Below are positions 57,581 through 64,000 of a DNA stretch of 64,000 nucleotides, one piece after another. This DNA comes from Armatimonadota bacterium. Its GTDB lineage: Bacteria > Armatimonadota > Fimbriimonadia > Fimbriimonadales > Fimbriimonadaceae. The stretch is from contig JADFMN010000007.1 in the NCBI GenBank assembly GCA_022563855.1, forward strand, positions 102,061 to 166,060, in the 5' to 3' direction. The position numbers and the translations under genes are program-made. Each line of letters opens with the position of its first letter. The first letter of the stretch is position 1. The notes below the pieces were generated by a model that had not been told where the DNA came from, did not search any database, and saw only the letters and a list, made by a program, of their open reading frames with translations.

Positions 57581-58711
57581 CTAAGGCAGGTAGTTTCGCG
57601 GGTTCACGGGCTTACCGTTGACTCGAACCTCGAAGTGTAGGTGCGGGCCTGTCGCCAGCCCGGTCGCGCCGACGGCGGCGATCCTCTGACCGGCCTCAAC
57701 GTACTGGCCAGCCTTCACGTAAATCGACGAACAGTGGGCGTACAGAGTTGAAATACCGCTGCCGTGATCGATGGTGACAGTGTTGCCATAGCCGCTGATC
57801 CAGCCAGCCGTCATCACGCTGCCGGCGGCGGCGGCTTTGATCGTTGATCGGTTTGCTGCGCCGATATCTACGCCGTTGTGCATCTTGCGCTTGCGAAGGA
57901 TCGGGTGGTTCCGCATTCCGAACGGGCTCGTGAAGCGACCGCTCGCCGGCATGATCATCTTGCCACTGTACGTTAGCTCCTGGTCTGTGCCCTCTTTCGA
58001 CCGTTGGATCGCGGCGATCTGTGCCGCCAGCTCTCGGCTCTTGTTCTCCCATTCCCTGAACTGCCTTTCGAGATCTTTTGTGCGCCGCTCCAGATCGGAC
58101 AGAACCTCGCGCTTCTCCTGCTGGACGTCCTCTAGCTCGTTCTGCTTCTGCTCCTGAATACCTAGCAGGCCGCTGACGTGATCGACCAGTTCGTCCTGTT
58201 CGCGCTTCTTCCCGGCTATCTCCTTTTTCAGCGTCAAAAGATCGTCGAACAAATCTCGGTCGCGGCGGGCGATCTTCTCGAGCAGCGACTTGCGAGCGGC
58301 GAAATCCCCCACTGATTCCGCGCCGACCAAGACGATCAGGGCGTTCGCATCGACTTGCCTGTACATCGTTCGCAGCCTCTGCTGAACAAGCTGCTTCCTT
58401 TCGGCCACCAAGTCGCCGGCGATAGTCAGCTCGTTCGCCAACTCCTCCTGCCGCGATGTTGCTTCGTCAAGCATGTCTGCCGCCTTGTCCAATTCGCCCG
58501 CAACGCGTGTAAGCTGGTAGTCGACCGCACGGATATCGCGCTTGACGACTTTCTTGTCGCGATTGACTTTGTCGATCTTGCGCTGAACCTGGTCCTTCTT
58601 TTCCTCTACCTGGTTGAGCGAGTCAGCGAGCGACTTCGCGGACTGCTGATCCTGTGCCCCGATCAGCATCACCAATGCGGCTGTTGCCGCGACTACAGTC
58701 CTGACTCTCAT
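57581..58711 (-). CDS. M23 peptidase / EnvC-like murein hydrolase activator
   Basis: A 376-residue exported protein: signal peptide VVAATAALVMLIGAQD, a long coiled coil (about residues 25-240, KSLADSLNQVEEKKDQVQRK and following heptads), then an M23 LytM domain with HNGVDIGAANR and TGPHLHFEVRVN. Both zinc-site motifs (H-x3-D and H-x-H) are intact, so it could itself cut peptidoglycan cross-links, unlike E. coli EnvC, whose site is degenerate. It overlaps ftsX by four bases, the ftsE-ftsX-envC order known from other phyla. Confidence 0.93.
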   Translation of the reverse strand: MRVRTVVAATAALVMLIGAQDQQSAKSLADSLNQVEEKKDQVQRKIDKVNRDKKVVKRDIRAVDYQLTRVAGELDKAADMLDEATSRQEELANELTIAGDLVAERKQLVQQRLRTMYRQVDANALIVLVGAESVGDFAARKSLLEKIARRDRDLFDDLLTLKKEIAGKKREQDELVDHVSGLLGIQEQKQNELEDVQQEKREVLSDLERRTKDLERQFREWENKSRELAAQIAAIQRSKEGTDQELTYSGKMIMPASGRFTSPFGMRNHPILRKRKMHNGVDIGAANRSTIKAAAAGSVMTAGWISGYGNTVTIDHGSGISTLYAHCSSIYVKAGQYVEAGQRIAAVGATGLATGPHLHFEVRVNGKPVNPRNYLP

Positions 58712-59589
58712 ACTATCCTTCTCGGTTCACGAACGGCTATCGCCGAGCAAATTAAACCATAAAGTGCCCCGGTAATGATGAGAACTGAGAAAGCAAGCAA
58801 GGTCGGGAAGCGGCTCGTGTCGCCCAGAGTGCTGACGCTGGCGATCAGCGCGCGTGTAAATCCGTACGCCAGCCATAGCACGGATGCAGCGACCGCTCCG
58901 CCCAGGATGCCCTGGATCACGCCCTCTATGAGCAGCGGCGTCCAGACAGTCGCGCGAGACGCGCCGACCAACTGCATAATCCGTATCTCTTTTCGCCTGG
59001 CCAAAATTGCCATCCGTATTGCGTTGTATATGAGTACTCCACTTGTCAGGCCCATCATTCCACCAAGTCCGACCCCTAGCAGTTTGATGAGGCGAATCGC
59101 CTCATCAAGGAATTTGTGGAGGTCACTTCGGTACTCCACGCCATTCTCGTCTACTCCTTCTATCGCGAGCACTTTTGAGGCCACAGCGTCAGCGTCACCG
59201 ACCTCCTGCAGCCGGACGTTATACGAGTCGGGCAACGGATTTTCCAAGTCGTGCGTTATGTTCGGAAACTGCTCTTGGTATTGCTCCCAGCCCTTCTCAC
59301 GTGGGACGAACTCAACTTTGGCGACCTCTGGCAACGCAGCGATCTCATCGCCTATTTCCAGAGCGAGATCTCGGTCCAGCTCGTACTCCATGTACACCCG
59401 CACGTCGAGCTTGCCGGGCAACGTGGCAGCGAACTCAGTGATCCGCATGTACACCAGGCCGAGCCCTCCGAGCAGGAGCAGCGCCATTGCGGAGGTCGTC
59501 ACTGCCGCAAACGTCATCCACAGATTTCGACGCAGCGACAGAAACGCCTCCGAAAACAGGAACTCTAGGCGATCAAGCACTCTCGGCAC
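58708..59589 (-). CDS. ftsX: Cell-division ABC permease FtsX
   Basis: A 293-residue permease with the FtsX layout: TM1 at about 28-48, a large periplasmic loop (KLDVRVYMEYELDRDLALEI through EYRSDLHKFLDEA), then three TM helices (165-190, 215-245, 262-285). The closing AVREPRRIV is typical. It transmits FtsE ATP hydrolysis to the periplasmic hydrolase EnvC-like partner during septation. It starts with GTG inside ftsE. Confidence 0.93.
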   Translation of the reverse strand: MPRVLDRLEFLFSEAFLSLRRNLWMTFAAVTTSAMALLLLGGLGLVYMRITEFAATLPGKLDVRVYMEYELDRDLALEIGDEIAALPEVAKVEFVPREKGWEQYQEQFPNITHDLENPLPDSYNVRLQEVGDADAVASKVLAIEGVDENGVEYRSDLHKFLDEAIRLIKLLGVGLGGMMGLTSGVLIYNAIRMAILARRKEIRIMQLVGASRATVWTPLLIEGVIQGILGGAVAASVLWLAYGFTRALIASVSTLGDTSRFPTLLAFSVLIITGALYGLICSAIAVREPRRIV

Positions 59590-60262
59590 CGCCCTCCGAG
59601 AGACGGCCGAACTCTAGCTGGACAACTCTCTTCTTCTGTCGCTCAACGATCTGCATATCGTGAGTCGCAACCAACACCGTCGTGCCTCGGACGTTCAGGT
59701 CGTCGAGCAGGTCCATGATCTCGCCGCTGTGCTCGGCGTCCAGGTTGCCGGTTGGTTCGTCGGCTAGCAACACCGTCGGACTGTTGATCAGAGCCCGGCC
59801 AATCGCGACTCGCTGCTGCTCGCCACCGCTCAACTCGTTGGGAAACGCGTCTGCACGCTGTAGGATATTCACGCGTTCGAGAATCTCGGGCACGGCGCGG
59901 CGCACGTCGCTTCTGCTCCTTCCCAGCGCCCGCAGCGCGTAGGCGACGTTTTCCCACACCCTCTTGGTCGGCAACAGGGCAAAGTCCTGTGGGACGATGC
60001 CCATCTCTCTGCGCAACAGCGGGATATCGGAATCCGGAACTCGCGTAATGTCCCGACCGTCCAGGAATACCCTGCCGGCCGTCGGGCGCACCTCTTGGGT
60101 GAGGCACTTGAGCAGCGTGCTCTTGCCAGACCCGGTCTGCCCGCACAGGAACACGAACTCGCCGCGGGCGATGCTGAGCGACACTCCACGCAGACCGGAT
60201 ACGACGTCGCTGTACTTGACCTCGACACGGTCGAACTGAATATAGGCGGCCTGACCATCCAT
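59573..60262 (-). CDS. ftsE: Cell-division ABC ATPase FtsE
   Basis: A 229-residue ABC ATPase. Walker [15 protein letters not shown]-loop region [13 protein letters not shown], the signature [15 protein letters not shown] and Walker [13 protein letters not shown] are intact, followed by ATHDMQIV with the switch His. FtsE runs the FtsEX complex at the divisome. It heads the ftsE-ftsX-M23 operon and is divergent from a thioesterase gene. Confidence 0.95.
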   Translation of the reverse strand: MDGQAAYIQFDRVEVKYSDVVSGLRGVSLSIARGEFVFLCGQTGSGKSTLLKCLTQEVRPTAGRVFLDGRDITRVPDSDIPLLRREMGIVPQDFALLPTKRVWENVAYALRALGRSRSDVRRAVPEILERVNILQRADAFPNELSGGEQQRVAIGRALINSPTVLLADEPTGNLDAEHSGEIMDLLDDLNVRGTTVLVATHDMQIVERQKKRVVQLEFGRLSEGGAESA

Positions 60263-60333
60263 GGTGTTGGCAGAAGCCCCTAAAGGGTACCTCGGCGAGC
60301 TTGCGCTCGGCGACCAGAGGGTAAGACTTGTCC

Positions 60334-60765
60334 ATGTTCGACGCTGTCACTGAAGAGCGCATCCGCGTGCGATACGGCGAGACCGACCAGATGGGGCACG
60401 CGTACTACGCGAACTACCTTTTGTGGTTCGAGCAGGCCAGGGGCGCTTGGTGCCGCGACCGGGGGTTCACTTACAAGAGCATGGAGGAGTGCGGCTACAA
60501 ACTGCCGGTCGTGGAGATTTGGGCTCGGTATCGCGGAGAAATCAAGTACGACGATACGATACGCATCGAAGTTCGCCTCGCCGAGATCAAACGCTCCTCA
60601 CTGAAGTTCCAGTACGAAATCGTGAATGAATCGACGGGAAAGAGGTGTACCGAAGGGTACTCCTGGCACGTCCTGGTCGGGGACGGCATGAAGGCGGTCG
60701 CGATACCGAGCGACATCCGCGATCTTCTCATGCGCGACCCTGCGGAGCACAGCACGCTGGCATAA
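60334..60765 (+). CDS. Hot-dog acyl-CoA thioesterase (4HBT/YbgC family)
   Basis: A 143-residue hot-dog-fold thioesterase. The active-site helix RYGETDQMGHAYYANYLLWF has the Asp and D-x-x-x-H-x-x-Y pattern of the 4HBT/YbgC class, and EIKYDDTIRIEVRLAEI forms the beta sheet. It hydrolyses acyl-CoA thioesters; the chain length is unknown. The ATG at 60334 is used; a TTG two codons earlier is possible. In many diderm bacteria ybgC lies next to tol-pal genes, but none is seen here. Confidence 0.88.
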   Translation: MFDAVTEERIRVRYGETDQMGHAYYANYLLWFEQARGAWCRDRGFTYKSMEECGYKLPVVEIWARYRGEIKYDDTIRIEVRLAEIKRSSLKFQYEIVNESTGKRCTEGYSWHVLVGDGMKAVAIPSDIRDLLMRDPAEHSTLA

Positions 60766-60865
60766 CTGCGAGACATCGGATATGTACAGCAATTCTGCCG
60801 TAACATATCCTATACAGGTGCCGGAATTCCAGTAATGGGTCACTGCGACCTCACGGGGTTCCATC

Positions 60866-61555
60866 TTGGATTTTGGCATCAACCCGAACACAAGCACGAG
60901 CAACGAATACCGGCTCGACCCGGCTCGTTTTTGGGCGTCGCGCAAAGCGTCTCCTCCCGGCGTCGCGCGATCGGCGGCGGCTTCCAAGCTGGATGCCGCG
61001 CGTTCGGTGCGGGAGATCAAAAAGTTGAGCGACCGGCTGGAAGCCGCCGCGCAGACGGTCAGCCAAATCGAGGATCTGCTCAACAGCACCCTGGACGGGC
61101 TACGTGAAAACGCCGCAACCCAAGCCCCCTGGCTCGCAAATCAGCGGCTTCTTCGCTCGGCGGACGCCACGGCGAGCGATCTCGTCAAGTCCAGCAGCTT
61201 CGAGGGCAAGAGTATATTCGTTGACCAGTCGCAGAATCTCGCGACGCGGAAGGCATTGCACGCCTATGCGGCTCAGGCAGACAGCAAGCGCAGCATTGGC
61301 GACGGCACACCGGCTGCTGAAGCTGCGATTCGGCAAGCTACGCTTTACTTGACAGGCCCCAACGGGGTGCTGCAGACGCTGACAGCGCTCGCCAACTCAG
61401 GATCGCAGCAACAGATCAGCGCGGAGCCGTTGCTCACGCGCCTGGCAGAAGACATGCGTGCCGCGCGTGAAACTCTTAATCTAGTCAGAACGCACCATCT
61501 AGCGCCAACGCTGGCCGGACTGGCCGACAGCCCTAGGCTGGACACGCAGATCTGA
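60866..61555 (+). CDS. Helical protein of unknown function, flagellin-like in style
   Basis: A 229-residue Ala/Leu/Ser-rich protein predicted to be nearly all helix, with TTG as the first available start. Two features recall flagellin-type D0/D1 helices: FGINPNTSTSNEYRL at the start and SSSFEGKSIFVDQSQN, a segment like the F-N-G-x-x-L loop of flagellins. The remainder, including a likely coiled-coil from about 40 to 90, does not match. The gene ends three bases before the convergent secA end. It may be an export- or appendage-related protein, but no function is assigned. Confidence 0.5.
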   Translation: MDFGINPNTSTSNEYRLDPARFWASRKASPPGVARSAAASKLDAARSVREIKKLSDRLEAAAQTVSQIEDLLNSTLDGLRENAATQAPWLANQRLLRSADATASDLVKSSSFEGKSIFVDQSQNLATRKALHAYAAQADSKRSIGDGTPAAEAAIRQATLYLTGPNGVLQTLTALANSGSQQQISAEPLLTRLAEDMRAARETLNLVRTHHLAPTLAGLADSPRLDTQI

Positions 61556-61558
61556 CGG

Positions 61559-63160
61559 TTAGATTATGCCTTTGTGCCTTAGCTGCGCATAGTGGCACAC
61601 CTTGAACTTCTTGCCGCTTCCGCACGGGCATCGGTCGTTGCGCCGCACCTTCGACCAGTCCTGAGTCACTTCGTTGAAGTCACCGGTCGCCTGGCCGTTG
61701 TCCGTTGCGACGCCTGATTCGCCGTCCACCCGCCGCATCATCGGCGTGCGGCTTGGTTTTGTCGGCTCCTGTCGCAGTTCGGCCACGTAGATCATCTTCG
61801 TCGACTGGTCGCGGATCGCCTTCAGCGTGTGCTCGAACAGGTCGTGTGTTTCGCGCTTGTACGCGATGAGCGGATCGGTCTGCCCGTAGCCGCGCAAGCC
61901 GATTCCCTCGCGGATGTAATCGATCATCTGGAGATGCTCCATCCACTTGTCGTTGACCGATCTCAGCGTGACGTGCTGCTCAATGCGCGGCATGAACTCT
62001 TCGCTGATGTCGGCAACCTTCTTGTCGTACGCCTCAATAGCGATGTCCCCAAGGTATTTGGCTAGCTCATCAGGATCCTGCTTTTCAACTTTGGCTTGCG
62101 ACGTGTAGTCGACGAGCGGGAACAGCCTGTTCAGCCTATCGTAGACGCTCGCGTATTCGAACACGGTCTCCCCGGCGTCGTCGCTAAAGACCCAGCCCTC
62201 CTTGACGATGTCTGCAACGACCTCTTTTACGCCCTTCTTCAGCTCTGGGCGGCAGTCCGCGCCGAGCAGCACATCTCGGCGGCGCCCGTAGATGTGCTCG
62301 CGCTGTGAGTTCAGCACGTCGTCGTATTCCAGAACGTGTTTTCTCGCTTCGAAGTAGTGATTCTCGATCCGCTCCTGCGTCTTGAGAATCATTCTGGTGA
62401 TGAACTTTGCGTTCACCTCCTCCATCGGCGGCCACGCCTTCAGCATCGGGTTGTCAAGCATCTTGGCGTTGAAAATGGTCCAAAGGTGATCCTCTAAGCT
62501 GACGAAGAACCGACTTTCGCCGGGGTCGCCTTGTCGTCCTGATCGACCGCGCAACTGGTTGTCGATTCGGCGGCTCTCGTGTCGCTCAGTGCCCAGGATG
62601 TACAGTCCACCTAGCTTCACGACCGTATCTGACAGCTTGCTTCGCTCCTGCTCGTCGAGCGGCAGCGGCGGTGCCGCGCGCTCCTTGCCGCCCCTGCGGA
62701 AGCTCGCCGTGGAATCTGCAAACTCTGGCGACACACCGCCCTCTTCCTCTTCCTTTGCGCGAGCGAGCACCACCGTCTCATCCACGACCCGGCCTCCGAG
62801 CAGGATATCGACGCCGCGACCGGCCATGTTCGTGGCGACCGTGACGCCGCCCAAGCGGCCAGCCTCGCTGATGATGCCAGCTTCCTGCTCGTGGTACTTC
62901 GCGTTCAAGACGTTGTGCGGTATGCCGTGTCGAAGCGCTTCGTCGAGGTGCGATCTGTTCTCCTTAGGAATGTCGTGCAGTTCGAGGAACCATTGCGCAA
63001 CTTCGTCGTGCAGCGGATCAGTTCGCAACTCGGCAGTCGACAGCACGCTCTGAATCTGCTTCAGCTTCAAGCTCTCGAGATCGGTGTTCCAAATGACGTC
63101 CGCGTCCTTGCCGACCTGCGCTTTGACCGACTTCTTGTTCTCGATCGCGTCGGCGAGCAA
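61559..63160 (-). CDS. secA: SecA C-terminal half (NBD2 to zinc domain), N-terminal half missing
   Basis: A 533-residue frame matching the second half of SecA, the protein-export motor. It has the NBD2 motifs GIPHNVLNAKYHEQE, VTVATNMAGRGVDI, GTERHESRRIDNQ and LRGRSGRQGD, helical scaffold segments HVLEYDDVLNSQR and WMEHLQMIDYIREGI, and the SEC-C zinc motif RCPCGSGKKFKVCH. NBD1, the Walker A site and the preprotein-binding domain (~400 residues) are absent. The upstream in-frame stop at 63173-63175 follows GLLVLLADAIENKK, which matches the PVLVGTxSIE start of NBD2. Beyond lies an unrelated promoter. It is a fragment, a split gene or an assembly break. Confidence 0.85.
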   Translation of the reverse strand: MLADAIENKKSVKAQVGKDADVIWNTDLESLKLKQIQSVLSTAELRTDPLHDEVAQWFLELHDIPKENRSHLDEALRHGIPHNVLNAKYHEQEAGIISEAGRLGGVTVATNMAGRGVDILLGGRVVDETVVLARAKEEEEGGVSPEFADSTASFRRGGKERAAPPLPLDEQERSKLSDTVVKLGGLYILGTERHESRRIDNQLRGRSGRQGDPGESRFFVSLEDHLWTIFNAKMLDNPMLKAWPPMEEVNAKFITRMILKTQERIENHYFEARKHVLEYDDVLNSQREHIYGRRRDVLLGADCRPELKKGVKEVVADIVKEGWVFSDDAGETVFEYASVYDRLNRLFPLVDYTSQAKVEKQDPDELAKYLGDIAIEAYDKKVADISEEFMPRIEQHVTLRSVNDKWMEHLQMIDYIREGIGLRGYGQTDPLIAYKRETHDLFEHTLKAIRDQSTKMIYVAELRQEPTKPSRTPMMRRVDGESGVATDNGQATGDFNEVTQDWSKVRRNDRCPCGSGKKFKVCHYAQLRHKGII

Positions 63161-63217
63161 AACGAGTAGCCCTTACCCCTTAATTTGCAGTTTTTGTTTC
63201 CTTTTTGTTCACCTCTA

Positions 63218-63245
63218 TTGACCCGGCAAGCTCGCGTGCTATAAT
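63218..63245 (+). promoter_or_regulatory. Strong sigma-70-type promoter for the DUF177-rpmF operon
   Basis: TTGACC (63218-63223), a 16-base spacer, and TATAAT (63240-63245). It is the best classical promoter in the window and lies 26 bases before the DUF177 GTG, with AAGGGG near the start codon as ribosome-binding site. Confidence 0.85.
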
Positions 63246-63271
63246 TCACGGCTTAACGTAAGGGGCTCAAG

Positions 63272-63802
63272 GTGTTACTCGATTTGGAGAGGGTGCCCCC
63301 AGAGGGGCAGGACATCGATCGTGCGGTGGACCCTTCGGCTCTCCCCATTGAGTCCCGCGAGTTTCGGATCACGAAGGCGGTGAACGTCACCGGGCGGCTC
63401 GTCAGAGCCGATCGCGACGCCTATCGCCTCAGCGGTCGGCTCGTCTCCGAAGTCGAGTTTTCGTGTGTCCGCTGTCTAGAGTCGTTTACAGCACGACTTC
63501 GGGAAGAGCTGGACCTCTTGTATCTGCCCCAATCCGATAACGTCGCCGCGGAAGGGGAAGACGCACATGGTTTGGGCGACGACGATCTTGCTGTCAGCTT
63601 CTACCGCGACGATGAAATCGATCTCGCTCATATGATTTGGGAACAGATTGTGCTCGCGTTGCCGATGAAGCCCGTTTGCAAACTCGACTGCCAGGGACTC
63701 TGTCCGGTCTGCGGTGTGAACCGCAACATCGAGAGCTGTTCTTGTGTCCGCGACACGGTCGACCCGAGGTGGCAACCGCTGAAAAGCGTCCTCGAGCGCT
63801 GA
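63272..63802 (+). CDS. yceD: DUF177/YceD family protein
   Basis: A 176-residue protein of the YceD family, which in E. coli affects 23S rRNA accumulation and is nearly always encoded before rpmF. The signature is the C-terminal cysteine block CKLDCQGLCPVCGVNRN followed by C-S-C and DPRWQPLKSVL; an earlier C-V-R-C-L lies in the middle, so a zinc site is likely. The start is a GTG with AAGGGG upstream. It is followed 36 bases later by rpmF. Confidence 0.93.
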   Translation: MLLDLERVPPEGQDIDRAVDPSALPIESREFRITKAVNVTGRLVRADRDAYRLSGRLVSEVEFSCVRCLESFTARLREELDLLYLPQSDNVAAEGEDAHGLGDDDLAVSFYRDDEIDLAHMIWEQIVLALPMKPVCKLDCQGLCPVCGVNRNIESCSCVRDTVDPRWQPLKSVLER

Positions 63803-63838
63803 CTGCAAGTCCCGCGAGTACAAGGAGATTATTGGAAC

Positions 63839-64000
63839 ATGGCTAATCCCAAGAGGCGTCATTCGAAGAGCCGCAGAGGCAAGCGTCGTGCCCACGATGC
63901 CCTCGTCCAGAAACCGCTCTCGGAGTGTCCGAACTGTCACCAGCCCAAACATCCACACCGGGTATGTCCTAGCTGCGGGCACTACAAAGGTGCCCAAGTC
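63839..64000 (+). CDS. rpmF: 50S ribosomal protein L32, 3' end outside window
   Basis: The first 54 codons of L32 are present: MANPKRRHSKSRRGKRRAHD, then a zinc ribbon with ECPNCHQPKHPHRVCPSCG (C-x2-C and C-x2-C), and HYKGAQV at the window edge. AAGGAG lies 12 bases before the ATG. The zinc-binding form is the C+ paralogue type. About two to six codons should remain beyond the window. Confidence 0.95.
   Translation, partial: MANPKRRHSKSRRGKRRAHDALVQKPLSECPNCHQPKHPHRVCPSCGHYKGAQV

Overview
The window looks like a chromosomal segment from a free-living, flagellated, diderm bacterium, most probably of the phylum Armatimonadota (Fimbriimonadia-like). The clues are a prepilin-type protein whose signal FTLIELLVVIAI runs into FPVFAQAK and a D-Y-D-D-x-Y-P segment, a style common in that phylum; lipid A/LPS genes (lpxK, an LpxL-type acyltransferase, two GT9 heptosyltransferase-like genes); flagellin; and a moderately GC-rich base composition. 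The phylum call is inference from family style, not from a marker-gene tree. Almost every base is coding and no gene-free stretch exceeds 300 bases.

Layout. 1-8.3 kb: flagellin end, a small membrane protein, an AddAB-like helicase pair, a nitrilase-family amidase and a YcxB-like membrane protein. 8.3-21.8 kb: orphan rplA, S41 protease, saccharopine-dehydrogenase-like enzyme, a small-protein/nucleotidyltransferase pair, a Tat-exported FAD oxidase, lepA, a solitary vsr, M20 peptidase, class C beta-lactamase-fold hydrolase, AIM24 protein, lipoprotein, ftsY. 22-31.5 kb, almost all on the minus strand: tyrS with altered signature motifs, a DUF1800 protein, then a tightly packed run darA-holB-sigma-anti-sigma-RseB-like-HtrA, preceded by a prepilin/lipoprotein operon with a clear terminator. 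31.7-36.8 kb: NamZ-like muramidase, M14 peptidase, HIT protein and mtaB, embedded in a patch of dispersed repeats. 36.9-40.6 kb: LPS operon. 40.6-48.5 kb, minus strand: PDZ/propeller protein, fmt-def-prmC-hflX, beta-barrel protein, creatininase-family enzyme, dnaA. 48.7-52.5 kb: thiN, sodium/solute symporter, FHA protein, purM, tRNA-Lys. 52.5-60.3 kb, minus strand: ftsE-ftsX-M23 peptidase, efp, a Cys-rich membrane protein, an RtcA-like cyclase and a GH2 glycosidase. 60.3-64 kb: thioesterase, an unknown helical protein, a secA reading frame lacking its N-terminal half, and the DUF177-rpmF pair running off the end.

How the genes work together. Translation and ribosome functions (rplA, lepA, efp, tyrS, fmt, def, prmC, hflX, rpmF) and envelope functions (LPS, FtsEX plus its amidase-activator-like partner, sigma-E-type stress circuit with HtrA, SecA, FtsY) dominate. 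Three things stand out beyond ordinary housekeeping. First, many genes have a TANNNT -10 box placed 6-9 bases before the start codon and no ribosome-binding site, implying widespread leaderless mRNAs. Second, several conserved enzymes lack textbook catalytic residues or domains (AddAB-like pair, TyrRS, RtcA-like, SecA). Third, a family of short palindromic repeats has entered gene borders, and in the M14 peptidase appears to have added a new C-terminal tail.
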